From JAQVEM01 sp964603595 (GTDB lineage Bacteria > Actinomycetota > Humimicrobiia > Humimicrobiales > Humimicrobiaceae): a stretch of DNA of 64,000 nt. Below the pieces are notes generated by a model. It worked only from the letters and a program-made list of their open reading frames with translations. It was not told where the DNA came from and did no database searches. Below, piece by piece: positions 51,811 through 60,626 of the stretch (the stretch's first letter is position 1; every line of letters starts with the position of its first letter). The stretch is taken from contig CAZRVN010000001.1 of assembly GCA_964603595.1 (NCBI GenBank), forward strand, positions 62,001-126,000, in the 5' to 3' direction. Position numbers and translations under genes: made by a program.

Positions 51811-53001
51811 ATGTTTGATAAAAAAACAATAGAGGATATAGAAGTTGGAAATAAAAAAGTACTGGTAAGGGTAGACTACAATGTTCCTCTTGATGAAGAG
51901 CTTAATATTACTGATGATACCAGAATAAAACTTTCACTGCCGACTGTTAATTACCTTATTGAGAAAAAAGCCAAAGTTATCTTGATGTCGCATCTTGGAA
52001 GACCGAAAGGAGCCGCTGAAGATAAATTAAGGTTAGATCCGGTAGCAGAGAGACTCAGTCAGTTAATAGGAAGAGATGTTAAAAAATTTGGCCAGATTTA
52101 TTCAGAAGAAATTAAGGATTATATAGATAATGAAATGAACTATGGCGAAGTTGTAATGCTGGAGAACCTCAGGTTTAACCCTGGGGAGAAAGCTAATGAT
52201 AGCAAATTTTCAGAGTCACTGGCTTCTCTGGCTGATGTCTATGTTGACGATGCATTTGGGGCTGCTCACAGGGCCCATGCCTCGGTTAAAGGGGTAACGG
52301 AGTATATTCCGGCAGTTGCGGGATTTTTAATGAAGAAAGAAGTTGAGGTTCTTACAGCTCTACTGGAATCACCCGCGAGACCATTTCTAACAATCCTGGG
52401 AGGGAGTAAAGTTTCAGATAAAATAAAAGTTATAAAGAATTTGCTGGGGAAAGTTGATAGTTTAATACTTGGTGGAGGAATGACCTACACTTTTTTAAAA
52501 GCCAGGGGATATGAGATAGGAAAATCAATTTGCGAAGACGACCAGCTTAATTTTGCAAGAGAGATGCTTTCCTTATCACAGAAAAAAAATATTAAAATAT
52601 TATTACCCTTAGATATTGTAGTAGCAAAGGAATTTGACAGTGAGTCTGAAAAGAAGCTGGTTTCGGTACAGTCAATGCCTGTAGAGTGGATGGGTATGGA
52701 TATAGGAGATAAAAGTATAGAACTGTTTAAGGATGAAATTTCTAATGCCGGGACTATTTTCTGGAATGGACCTGTAGGTGTTTTTGAATGGGAAAACTTT
52801 TCTAAAGGTACAAAGAATATAGCTAAAGCTGTTGCTGAAAGCAATGCGGTTACAGTAGCAGGTGGCGGAGATACGCTGGCTGCATTAAAAAAATACAATC
52901 TGACTTCAAAATTTACACATGTATCAAGTGGTGGAGGAGCGTCTACGGAGCTTCTGGAAGGTAGGGAATTGCCTGGAATATCAGCTCTTTTAGATAAATA
53001 A
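51811..53001 (+). CDS. pgk: Phosphoglycerate kinase
   Basis: A 396-residue kinase making ATP from 1,3-bisphosphoglycerate. It starts with KKVLVRVDYNVPLD and has SHLGRPKG, LENLRFNPGEKAND and DDAFGAAHRAHAS. LGGSKVSDKI is in the hinge, and the nucleotide loop is GGGDTLAALKKY. I choose ATG 51811, with GGTGAT just upstream, over the in-frame TTG at 51799, which would place that sequence inside the gene. tpiA follows after 53 nt. Confidence 0.96.
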   Translation: MFDKKTIEDIEVGNKKVLVRVDYNVPLDEELNITDDTRIKLSLPTVNYLIEKKAKVILMSHLGRPKGAAEDKLRLDPVAERLSQLIGRDVKKFGQIYSEEIKDYIDNEMNYGEVVMLENLRFNPGEKANDSKFSESLASLADVYVDDAFGAAHRAHASVKGVTEYIPAVAGFLMKKEVEVLTALLESPARPFLTILGGSKVSDKIKVIKNLLGKVDSLILGGGMTYTFLKARGYEIGKSICEDDQLNFAREMLSLSQKKNIKILLPLDIVVAKEFDSESEKKLVSVQSMPVEWMGMDIGDKSIELFKDEISNAGTIFWNGPVGVFEWENFSKGTKNIAKAVAESNAVTVAGGGDTLAALKKYNLTSKFTHVSSGGGASTELLEGRELPGISALLDK

Positions 53002-53054
53002 GATAGGCATAGGTAATTTAAATTAAGCAAATTAAAAAGGAAAGGATTCATATT

Positions 53055-53810
53055 ATGAGGAGACCTTTTATATCCGGGAACTGGAAGATGAATATGACTC
53101 ATACAAAGGCTGTGAGTTTTATGCAGGACCTCGGGTACAAATACAAAAACAAAAATAATTGTGAAGTAGCAGTATTCCCGCCTTTCACAGCGCTGAGGAG
53201 TGTAAAGACAATAATAGATTCGGATAATCTGGATATAGGGCTTGGTGCACAGAATATGCACTATGAGTCCCATGGTGCGTTTACAGGAGAAATTTCACCG
53301 GAAATGCTGGGAGCGCTTGGTGTTGGATACGTAATACTCGGACATAGTGAAAGGAGGCAGTACTTTAACGAGACTGACGAACTGGTTAACAAAAAAGTGG
53401 GCTCTGCTTTAAAAGCAGATCTGAATCCAATTATGTGTATTGGTGAGACACTGGATATAAGGGAAAGTGGTAAAGCAGAGGAATTTGTAATTGGTCAGTT
53501 AAAGAAAGGTCTTACTAATGTTGATAATGAAGATATTGTTAAAATTAACATTGCATATGAACCAATATGGGCAATAGGGACAGGAAGGACTGCAACATCT
53601 GAAGATGCGAACAGCATGTGTATGTCCATAAGAAAAACGATAGAAGAATTATACAATAAAAGGATTTCTGAGAGTGTAAGAATTTTATATGGTGGAAGTG
53701 TTAAACCCTCAAACGTAACCGAGCTTATGGGCATGTCGGATATTGATGGAGCTCTGGTTGGAGGTGCAAGCATAAAAGCAGATGATTTTATAGAAATAAT
53801 TAATTATTAA
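53055..53810 (+). CDS. tpiA: Triosephosphate isomerase
   Basis: A 251-residue TIM barrel. It starts RRPFISGNWKMNMT (catalytic Lys in NWKMN). The electrophile His is in GHSERR near 96, the catalytic Glu in AYEPIWAIGTGRTA near 168, and the phosphate loop is YGGSVKPSN followed by DGALVGGAS. AAAGGAAAGG upstream gives a good ribosome site. It interconverts the triose phosphates. Confidence 0.97.
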   Translation: MRRPFISGNWKMNMTHTKAVSFMQDLGYKYKNKNNCEVAVFPPFTALRSVKTIIDSDNLDIGLGAQNMHYESHGAFTGEISPEMLGALGVGYVILGHSERRQYFNETDELVNKKVGSALKADLNPIMCIGETLDIRESGKAEEFVIGQLKKGLTNVDNEDIVKINIAYEPIWAIGTGRTATSEDANSMCMSIRKTIEELYNKRISESVRILYGGSVKPSNVTELMGMSDIDGALVGGASIKADDFIEIINY

Positions 53811-53817
53811 ATTTCTA

Positions 53818-55377
53818 ATGGGAAGCAGGGATAAAATTAAAAGACCAATATGTTTGATAATAATGGATGGCTGGGGATTGTCAGAAGAGCCTGTGGGAAA
53901 TGCAGTAAAAATGGCAAAAACTCCAAATGTTGATAATTTTTTTAAAATTTATCCTAATGTAAGATTAAAGCCATCAGGAGAAGCAGTAGGCCTTCCCAAG
54001 GGTCAGATGGGCAATTCGGAAGTAGGACATCTGAATATTGGAGCCGGCAGAATTGTATATCAGGAATTTACAAGGATAAATAGGGAAATCAAGAAGGGCA
54101 CTTTTTTCGAAAATAAAATACTTGTTGATGCTGTAAATAAGCCAAAAGTAGATGGAAAAGCTCTTCATCTAATGGGTCTAGTGTCAGATGGCGGGGTACA
54201 CAGTCACATCAGGCATCTCAAGGCACTTATTGACCTGGCAGTAAGAAATGGAGTAAAAAATCTATTTATACATGCTTTTCTTGATGGAAGGGATGTCCCT
54301 CCCAGAAGTGCTGTTCATTATTTAAATGAAGTTGATGATTATCTGGAAAAGAAAGGAATTGGTCAAATTGCAACGGTCAGTGGAAGATACTATAGCATGG
54401 ACAGAGATAACAGATGGGAAAGGACTAAAAAAAGTTACGACGCCCTTGTATACAGGGAAGGTAGGAGGTTTAAAAAAGCTGTTGAAGTTGTTGAATCATC
54501 ATACAGGGATGAAGTAAATGATGAATTTGTGGTGCCTGCTATAGTTGATTGTGAAGATGAGGAGAAAGCAAAAGTAAAGTCGGGGGATTCTGTAATATTT
54601 TTTAACTTTAGGCCGGATAGAGCTCGCCAGATTACAAGAGCTTTTATAAGCAGTAAGGAATTTGATGAATTTGATAGGGGACAAAAGCCACCAGAAACTT
54701 ATTTTGTGTCAATGACTCAATATGATAAAGAATATAAAATTCCTGTTGCTTTTCTGCCTGCAAAAATAGTGAATACACTGGGAGAAGTTTTATCGAATAA
54801 TAAACTAAAACAATTAAGAATTGCTGAGACAGAGAAGTATGCCCACGTGACTTTTTTCTTTAATGGGGGGATTGAGAAACCATATGATGGTGAAGATAGG
54901 GTACTTATACCTTCACCCAAAGTTGCAACTTATGATTTAAAACCGGAAATGAGTGCGTATGAAGTTACTGATAAAGTAATAGATAGAATTAAATCAAAAA
55001 AATATGATGTTATTATATTAAATTATGCAAATCCGGATATGGTTGGACATACAGGGGTTATAGAGGCAGCTGTAAGAGCAGTTGAGACAGTAGACAGGTG
55101 TTTGGGAAGAGTAAATAAAGAACTGGTTAAAAATGGCGGCCTAGCGATAATAACTGCAGACCACGGGAATGTGGAAAAAATGCTGGATGTTGATACTATG
55201 AAGGTTATAACTTCTCACTCTACATCACCTGTGCCTTTTATAGTTTGCGACTCAAAAATAAAGTTAAAAAAAGACGACGGAAGTTTTAAATTAAGCGATA
55301 TTTCGCCTACTATATTGGAACTTTTGGGAATAAAGAAGCCTGGAGAAATGACAGGGAAGTCTATTATATCCAGTTAG
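53818..55377 (+). CDS. gpmI: 2,3-Bisphosphoglycerate-independent phosphoglycerate mutase
   Basis: A 519-residue Mn-dependent mutase of the alkaline-phosphatase superfamily. The metal Asp is in LIIMDGWGL, and the phosphoserine loop GQMGNSEVGHLNIGAGR has its Ser near 67. HAFLDGRDVPPRSA and the second metal set ADHGNVEKMLD are present. Its ATG comes 7 nt after the tpiA stop; the ribosome site is not obvious, so coupling to tpiA is likely. With gapA, pgk and tpiA it completes the triose part of glycolysis; enolase is not in the window. Confidence 0.96.
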   Translation: MGSRDKIKRPICLIIMDGWGLSEEPVGNAVKMAKTPNVDNFFKIYPNVRLKPSGEAVGLPKGQMGNSEVGHLNIGAGRIVYQEFTRINREIKKGTFFENKILVDAVNKPKVDGKALHLMGLVSDGGVHSHIRHLKALIDLAVRNGVKNLFIHAFLDGRDVPPRSAVHYLNEVDDYLEKKGIGQIATVSGRYYSMDRDNRWERTKKSYDALVYREGRRFKKAVEVVESSYRDEVNDEFVVPAIVDCEDEEKAKVKSGDSVIFFNFRPDRARQITRAFISSKEFDEFDRGQKPPETYFVSMTQYDKEYKIPVAFLPAKIVNTLGEVLSNNKLKQLRIAETEKYAHVTFFFNGGIEKPYDGEDRVLIPSPKVATYDLKPEMSAYEVTDKVIDRIKSKKYDVIILNYANPDMVGHTGVIEAAVRAVETVDRCLGRVNKELVKNGGLAIITADHGNVEKMLDVDTMKVITSHSTSPVPFIVCDSKIKLKKDDGSFKLSDISPTILELLGIKKPGEMTGKSIISS

Positions 55378-55519
55378 GCTGCATGTTAATCGTGGACTTT
55401 GGATATAAATTTAAAAAATTAGATATGATATGAAATATTGTTTATAATACTGGTTATCTGTTAAAATATAGGCCAAAAAAAGTTTAATGGATTAATTTAA
55501 TTCTGGAGGAGTTAAAAAT

Positions 55520-55753
55520 ATGGGTTCTGTTTTATTGAATGTTATATTTGCTATCCATATCGTTGTAAGCATAGGAATGGTACTTCTTATCCTTCTACAT
55601 GCAGGGAGAGGCGGAGGAGTATCTGGCTTATTCTCGGGTATGGTGGAAACTTTTGATGGTACAGGAATTGTAGAGAAGAATTTGGATAGAATAACCATCA
55701 TACTGGGGGTAATTTTCGCAGTTACCACTATAATTTTATTTATTCTTTTATAA
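55520..55753 (+). CDS. secG: Preprotein translocase subunit SecG
   Basis: A 77-residue two-TM protein with the SecG pattern: TM1 (VIFAIHIVVSIGMVLLILLHAG), then RGGGVSGLFSG and TM2 (ITIILGVIFAVTTIILFILL). CTGGAGGAG lies 8 nt before the ATG. The location after the triose-phosphate cluster is the normal one in Actinobacteria and many Firmicutes. It assists SecYE in protein export at the cytoplasmic membrane. Confidence 0.92.
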   Translation: MGSVLLNVIFAIHIVVSIGMVLLILLHAGRGGGVSGLFSGMVETFDGTGIVEKNLDRITIILGVIFAVTTIILFILL

Positions 55754-55767
55754 GTTATCGTGAGTTA

Positions 55768-55820
55768 CAGGGTTATTAATTATAGTCAAAGAAGAATTTA
55801 ATAAGGGACCCTGAATTTTT
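55768..55820 (+). terminator. Probable terminator after secG
   Basis: CAGGGT-TATTAA (55768-55779) pairs with TTAATA-(AGGG bulge)-ACCCTG (55798-55813), followed by AATTTTTG. The stem is interrupted by a four-base bulge and the loop is about 18 nt, so strength is moderate. Confidence 0.45.
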
Positions 55821-55839
55821 GTAAGGAAAAGAAGACTTA

Positions 55840-55959
55840 ATGAAAAATAGTAAAAAATTATATGTGGTAACTTTTATTTTTATTGCTGCTACACTAATAA
55901 GTTCTGCATTTATAGAATTTCATGCAGGTAATTTGGGAATTGCAGGTCAGGAAGAATAA
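55840..55959 (+). CDS. Small hydrophobic peptide (39 residues), possibly a broken longer gene
   Basis: ATG 55840, with AAGGAAAAGAAG upstream, opens a 39-codon frame. It has a signal-like N-terminus (KNSKKLYVV, then FIFIAATLISSAF) and a short polar tail ending AGQEE. No family is recognised. Directly after the stop, the +1-shifted frame stays open for about 25 more codons with protein-like content (YIKGLIKHLVEKYDLSEACFEK). The gene may therefore have suffered a frameshift. The next gene is an exported binding lipoprotein, so a small exported peptide is conceivable. Confidence 0.35.
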   Translation: MKNSKKLYVVTFIFIAATLISSAFIEFHAGNLGIAGQEE

Positions 55960-56179
55960 TTCAATCTTATATTAAAGGTTTAATAAAACATTTAGTTGAA
56001 AAGTATGATTTGAGTGAAGCTTGTTTTGAAAAGTAACTTGTAAAATTGATATATTTTTTGTACCGGGCTTGGTCCGGATACAACTATTAAAAAACGGATA
56101 ATATAAAATTAAATTTTATATATTTATATGTAAGTTAATTAAAGTATATGGTTTTAAAATAATTAACTATATAAAAATT
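55960..56179. other. Gap between the small peptide frame and the permuted lipoprotein gene
   Basis: Apart from the possible frameshifted tail of the preceding frame (to about 56035) I see only AT-rich sequence and a short CCGG-GCTTGGT-CCGG hairpin near 56065 with no T-run. No promoter with both boxes is convincing. Confidence 0.35.
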
Positions 56180-57940
56180 GTGATGAGACTAAATTTATTA
56201 AAATTATTTATGATAAAGTCAAAAAAAATAATAGTATTGTTTATGTTTGTTATCATTACTTGCGTGGGCATATTTTTATGTTCATGTGAATATAACGACA
56301 TTGTATTACTTTCTCCAATAGATGATGAGAACGTGATTGAAAGTGGGGAAAACAACACAGAGGAATTAAGTATAAATAGCAAAGAATTTTTCCTGGCGCA
56401 AAAAGAAAAACAGATGGATAAAAATAACCTTAATGATATTAATATAAGGAAAGCTATATTTTATGCAATAGACAGGGAGAGGATTGTTGAGGAGCTATAT
56501 GGTAAATATAATAAGGTTATTAATAGCCTTTTTCCAGAAGATTCTTTTTATTGTTATCAATCCTGGAGCCAATATAACTATGATCCTGATAAGGCAAAAG
56601 AGTTTTTGAACAAGGCAGGATATGGGGTTGGTAATCCACTCTATATTACTATTGGTTCAATTTCTGATAGTGAAACAAAGGATATAATAGAAGAGATTAT
56701 CAGGGAAGATTTGGATAATATCGGAATAAAAGTATGGATATTTAATAAGCCTTCCGATGAATGGTATGGAGATTACGTTGGAAATGGCGAGTATGAGCTG
56801 GGCATATGGTCTGTTTATAATTTTGATGGAAGTAGCTTAAATTATAGTTTTAACTCTGAGAAAATGCCGCCATTGGCGACAGAAGAAAATAAAAACTGTG
56901 AGAATTTTTACTGGTATGACAATCCGGAAGTTGATTCAATTCTTAGAAATCTTGAAAGCGAGAATAATATTAATAAAAGAAAAGAATTATTTGAAAATCT
57001 CCAGGATATGGTGGCTAATGATGCAGTAGTATTGCCTTTGTATAGCAGAATATATGCAATTGCTTTTAATAACGAGAAGATAGAAGAAATGGATATAAGC
57101 ATTAGAAATAATGAGGTATTTTTTAATCTTGAAAACTGGGTTTTATGTAATGGATGGCAGCTGGAAGATTCTGAAGATAATGAGATTGTTATAGGGTATA
57201 AAGGTGAAGATTACGATTTATCTGATTTATTGAACTTAGATTATATAAGTGACCTCATGACTAAAGGTCTATGGCAATTAAATGAAAACGGTGAATATGA
57301 GGATGTGCTGGCAAGTGCAGAAAGATATCAGGGGTATAGTATAACAAGTGTTTACAATAGAAAGATTAAAGTTATGCTTGAAGATGATATCTTCTGGGAA
57401 GACGGTGAACCAATTACCTCAGAGGATGTTAGATATACTTATGATATCATACTTGAAAATGAGGGGGTTATTGATAATTGTGAAGATTACTCCAGAATTG
57501 AAGAGATTGAAGTTGTAAATGAAAAAGAATTTAATATCGTATTTAAGGAATACATTAGTGATTACAAAAAACTCTTTGGACTTATACTACCAGAGGGATT
57601 ACTGGCGGAAAAGGATATAAGTAATCTATCTATAGAAGATATAGTATCAAATGGACCTTATAAATTGGATAAGTATGTTAGGGGTGAATACATATTGCTG
57701 GAGAAGAACAATTATTATTTTAAGGAAATACCCGATATTGACCGTATAAGAGTTCTTTTTGATACTGATATCAATAATCTTATTGGCATGCTTGAAGATA
57801 AAGAAGTGGATATACTAAGTATCCCTTTTGACATTGATCTGGTGGAAGGGCTGGATGAAAATAAAAATTTTGGATTGCTTATAAAACCGGGTAACATGAT
57901 TGAACAGATGGCTTTGTGTCTAAAGCCGAAAGAGAAATAA
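56180..57940 (+). CDS. Circularly permuted SBP_bac_5-type substrate-binding lipoprotein
   Basis: This 586-residue lipoprotein has a basic, hydrophobic signal ending in lipobox FLCSC (Cys 36 from the GTG start; ATG 56210 would give a more typical 26-residue signal). Segment order is reversed from normal peptide-binding proteins. Residues about 80-320 match the usual C-half (DINIRKAIFYAIDRERIVEELYG, NYDPDKAKEFLNKAGYG, DAVVLPLYSRIYA). Residues about 345-586 match the usual N-half (DIFWEDGEPITSEDVRYTYDII, SNGPYKLDKY, DKEVDILSIPFDIDLVEGL). The chain ends just where the C-half would normally begin. The gene stands alone, with no permease or ATPase beside it. A permuted but folded receptor, or a remnant of tandem copies, are the two readings. 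Confidence 0.8.
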   Translation: MMRLNLLKLFMIKSKKIIVLFMFVIITCVGIFLCSCEYNDIVLLSPIDDENVIESGENNTEELSINSKEFFLAQKEKQMDKNNLNDINIRKAIFYAIDRERIVEELYGKYNKVINSLFPEDSFYCYQSWSQYNYDPDKAKEFLNKAGYGVGNPLYITIGSISDSETKDIIEEIIREDLDNIGIKVWIFNKPSDEWYGDYVGNGEYELGIWSVYNFDGSSLNYSFNSEKMPPLATEENKNCENFYWYDNPEVDSILRNLESENNINKRKELFENLQDMVANDAVVLPLYSRIYAIAFNNEKIEEMDISIRNNEVFFNLENWVLCNGWQLEDSEDNEIVIGYKGEDYDLSDLLNLDYISDLMTKGLWQLNENGEYEDVLASAERYQGYSITSVYNRKIKVMLEDDIFWEDGEPITSEDVRYTYDIILENEGVIDNCEDYSRIEEIEVVNEKEFNIVFKEYISDYKKLFGLILPEGLLAEKDISNLSIEDIVSNGPYKLDKYVRGEYILLEKNNYYFKEIPDIDRIRVLFDTDINNLIGMLEDKEVDILSIPFDIDLVEGLDENKNFGLLIKPGNMIEQMALCLKPKEK

Positions 57941-58009
57941 AGATAATAAATATTGGAATTAAATAAGTAAAAAATAGGTAAAGAAATTATTGTAAATATA
58001 GTAAAATAC

Positions 58010-58038
58010 TTGATGTAAATTCAGTAAAAATATATTAT
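58010..58038 (+). promoter_or_regulatory. Promoter of tRNA-Leu(GAG)
   Basis: TTGATG (58010-58015), 17 bp, TATTAT (58033-58038). The predicted start is within a few bases of the mature tRNA 5' end at 58048. Confidence 0.6.
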
Positions 58039-58047
58039 TTGCTCTGT

Positions 58048-58136
58048 GTCGGAATGGCGGAACTGGTAGACGCGCAAGGTTGAGGGCCTTGTGAACTTTT
58101 TTGTTCATGGGGGTTCAAGTCCCCCTTCCGACACCA
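58048..58136 (+). tRNA. tRNA-Leu (anticodon GAG)
   Basis: An 89-nt class II tRNA with encoded CCA. The acceptor stem GTCGGAA pairs with TTCCGAC, with discriminator A. The anticodon stem CAAGG/CCTTG encloses TTGAGGG, anticodon GAG (reads CUC/CUU). There is a long variable arm, and the T arm is GGGGG-TTCAAGT-CCCCC. Confidence 0.97.
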
Positions 58137-58225
58137 GTAAATATGATATTTATAGTTAGAATAATAAAGTTAAATTAATGGAAACATGTCTGAAGAGCAT
58201 GTTTGCGGGGACTTTAAAAGGCGTA

Positions 58226-58651
58226 CTATCTAATCTCTTCTGCTCTTTTATTTGCAAGATCTGCTTCTTTGTACTTACCCTGTTTATTTAATAGTATATG
58301 AAGTATTTTCCATGCGTCCTTATTATTGTCATCAATTTTTATCAATTCTCTTATAACTTTTTCTGCCTGGGGATATTTATTTTGCTTAAATAGAGTAGCG
58401 CCAAGGCATAATAATGCGTTAATATATCCATTATCTAATTCCAGGGCTTCCTTGCAGGCAAGCTCTGATTCATCGTATTTTCCCTGCTTATAAAAGCTGA
58501 TACCATAGTAATACCATGCCTCTTTAAACTTTCTATCCATTTTTATAGCATTATGGCAGGCTCTTATAACCTCTTCATATTTACCCTGTTTTATAAGTAT
58601 TTCAATAAAATAAATCCATGCATCTTCTTCATTTTCCATATTCAGAGCCAA
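58226..58651 (-). CDS. Tetratricopeptide-repeat protein
   Basis: A 141-residue protein built of about four TPR units: AWIYFIEILIKQGKYEEVI, AWYYYGISFYKQGKYDESEL, ALLCLGATLFKQNKYPQAEKV and AWKILHILLNKQGKYKEADL. Each has the W/Y...G/A...Y..A pattern. There is no signal peptide or TM span, so it is a cytoplasmic scaffold of unknown partner. ATG 58651 is used; ATG 58639 is an alternative. The gene is on the minus strand, next to tRNA-Leu(GAG), with no operon partners. Short stand-alone TPR proteins like this are often fragments or small adaptors. Confidence 0.8.
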   Translation of the reverse strand: MALNMENEEDAWIYFIEILIKQGKYEEVIRACHNAIKMDRKFKEAWYYYGISFYKQGKYDESELACKEALELDNGYINALLCLGATLFKQNKYPQAEKVIRELIKIDDNNKDAWKILHILLNKQGKYKEADLANKRAEEIR

Positions 58652-59090
58652 TCCTTAAAAGGGAATAATTTTATAAATTAACTAAGTTGATATTAAATTA
58701 TATTTAAATAATTACAGTTATTAATTATACTTGTTAAAGATTTTATATGTAATAATATTTTTTATCAATTATAACAGATTTTTAAACTTCTTCAGGACAT
58801 TTTCCTATAGTGTTAAGTTTTACAACATAAAACAATTTTTATGTTGTGTATTGCATATGTTAATATTTTTTTATATTTTTTTAGTAATTATAAATTATAA
58901 AAGCGTATATTAAAAATAGTCATTTTTTATAACAGGTTAATTTTTAGCTCAGGGATTTGGTTTTTCGTATTAAAAAATGATTTTGCAGATAGGTTAATGT
59001 AATAAATGATTTGTTATTATAATAACCAGTTATATAATAATGACGCAATGTCTTATCTGGTATATATATTTAAAAAAGCATTAAAGAATT
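58652..59090. other. Gene-free region upstream of the radical SAM gene
   Basis: About 440 bases of extremely AT-rich sequence. It contains a perfect 10-bp inverted repeat (58822-58847, listed separately). A 60-codon frame at 58731 has a TTG start and a composition explained by A/T richness; I do not call it a gene. Confidence 0.45.
58822..58847. repeat. Perfect 10-bp inverted repeat
   Basis: ACAACATAAA (58822-58831) and TTTATGTTGT (58838-58847) are separated by 6 bp. No T-run follows, so it is more likely a protein-binding palindrome than a terminator. The nearest genes are the TPR gene (minus) and the radical SAM gene (plus), which diverge from this region. Confidence 0.45.
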
Positions 59091-60095
59091 ATGAAAGAAG
59101 CATATTTATATAAAAAAATTTCGGGCAATAAAGTTAGATGCAACCTCTGCAATCACAGGTGTTTTATTGATGAGGGAGAAAAGGGATTTTGCTATGTAAG
59201 GAAAAATATTGATGGAGTGCTTTATTCACTTGTATACAGCAAAATAATTGCTGAAAATTCAGATCCTATTGAGAAAAAGCCACTATTTCATTTTATGCCC
59301 GGCACCTATTCTTTATCGGTAGCAACAATGGGTTGTAATTTCAGGTGTTTTTACTGTCAGAATTATGGAATTTCCCAGACTCCTTCTGTTTTTGACAGAA
59401 TTGAAGGTAGAGAAGTCACACCTGAAGAATTGGTCAAGCATGCCTTGGCAAATGGTGATAAGAGTATTTCGTATACCTATACGGAACCCACAATTTTTTT
59501 TGAATATGCATATGATACTGCAAAGCTTGCAAGTAAAAAGGGAATTAAAAATATTTTTGTAACAAATGGTTTTATGACCAGAGAAAGTTTAGAGATGATA
59601 GAGCCCTATTTGGATGCGGCTAATGTAGATTTAAAGAGTTTTTCTAATGATACTTATAAGGAGAAAATGGGCGGAAGATTGAAGCCGGTTCTGGATAATA
59701 TTGTTTTAATGAAAAAAATGGGTATATGGGTTGAAGTTACCACTCTGGTAATACCTACCATTAATGATTCCAGAAGTGAGCTTAAGCAAATTGCCGAATT
59801 TATAGCTGGGGTTGATAAAGGAATGCCCTGGCATATAAGTGCTTATTATCCAAGTTATAGATCAAATATACCTAATACAACTCTGGAGCAGATAAAGACC
59901 GCAATTGAAATAGGCAAAAAAGCTGGGTTAAAATACGTATATGGTGGAAATATTTCAGGTAGCTCATTGGAAAATACCTACTGTCCTGGTTGTAGCTGTA
60001 TGTTGATTGAAAGAGAGGGATTCTATGTTTCTAATAATAAATTAAAGGACGGTATTTGCCCGGATTGTGGTGAGAAGATAGAGGGTAATTTCTAG
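59091..60095 (+). CDS. AmmeMemoRadiSam-type radical SAM protein (PflA-like)
   Basis: A 334-residue radical SAM enzyme with the cluster motif CNFRCFYCQNYG near 82-93. An N-terminal cysteine set (CNLCNHRC with GFC) precedes it and a C-terminal zinc-like pair (CPGCSCM, CPDCGEKI) follows. The glycine-rich SAM region and HISAYYPSYR match the AmrS/PflA-like branch that usually accompanies AMMECR1 and Memo proteins. Neither partner is in the window, so the system is split or reduced here. The substrate is unknown. A lone promoterless-looking AT region precedes it, with no clear ribosome site. Confidence 0.88.
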   Translation: MKEAYLYKKISGNKVRCNLCNHRCFIDEGEKGFCYVRKNIDGVLYSLVYSKIIAENSDPIEKKPLFHFMPGTYSLSVATMGCNFRCFYCQNYGISQTPSVFDRIEGREVTPEELVKHALANGDKSISYTYTEPTIFFEYAYDTAKLASKKGIKNIFVTNGFMTRESLEMIEPYLDAANVDLKSFSNDTYKEKMGGRLKPVLDNIVLMKKMGIWVEVTTLVIPTINDSRSELKQIAEFIAGVDKGMPWHISAYYPSYRSNIPNTTLEQIKTAIEIGKKAGLKYVYGGNISGSSLENTYCPGCSCMLIEREGFYVSNNKLKDGICPDCGEKIEGNF

Positions 60096-60199
60096 GAAAT
60101 TTTATTGTGATATTAAGTATTCTAGATATATTTTAATCTTTATATTTAAAATAAAAAGAAAACATTCATTATTACAATTTTAATAGTATAGAAGTCCGC

Positions 60200-60228
60200 T
60201 TAACTTTTAAACAAAATTGTCCTATAAT
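60200..60228 (+). promoter_or_regulatory. Promoter of tRNA-Cys
   Basis: A perfect TATAAT (60223-60228) with a TTAACT -35-like box (60200-60205) 17 bp upstream. The predicted start near 60235 leaves about 12 nt of 5' leader before the tRNA. Confidence 0.6.
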
Positions 60229-60246
60229 GTCTTTCTGCTATCAGAA

Positions 60247-60320
<74 letters not shown>

Positions 60321-60626
60321 GATTTATAATTAGCGATTGCATTGCTTATTTATTTAAATCTGTAACTTTTCCTCTTGAAATAGGCTAATGAAAAACTCTG
60401 CTAATATAATTAATTAAACAAAAATAAAGAGGTTTTTAAGGTTTATTTAAGACTCGTGATGTTGATTTTTTAGCTTATTTATGAAAAAATTGCAACAAAT
60501 TTTTATTATCATATTAATAAAAAAACTGGCAATAAAATATTATTTACTATTTGAAGTGTATGGAAGAAGCAAAGAAAATTTATAGTTTTTAAATATAAAA
60601 TAGAGGGAGAAGAAGGAGATAAAAAT
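60321..60626. other. Gap between tRNA-Cys and gdhA
   Basis: About 300 bases with no gene, RNA or clear promoter that I can support. The end carries the ribosome-binding region of gdhA (AGAAGGAGA). Confidence 0.5.

Noticed and set aside
58731..58913. 60-codon frame of hydrophobic residues
   Set aside because: TTG start without ribosome site; the hydrophobicity is explained by T-rich codons, and it spans the palindrome at 58822.
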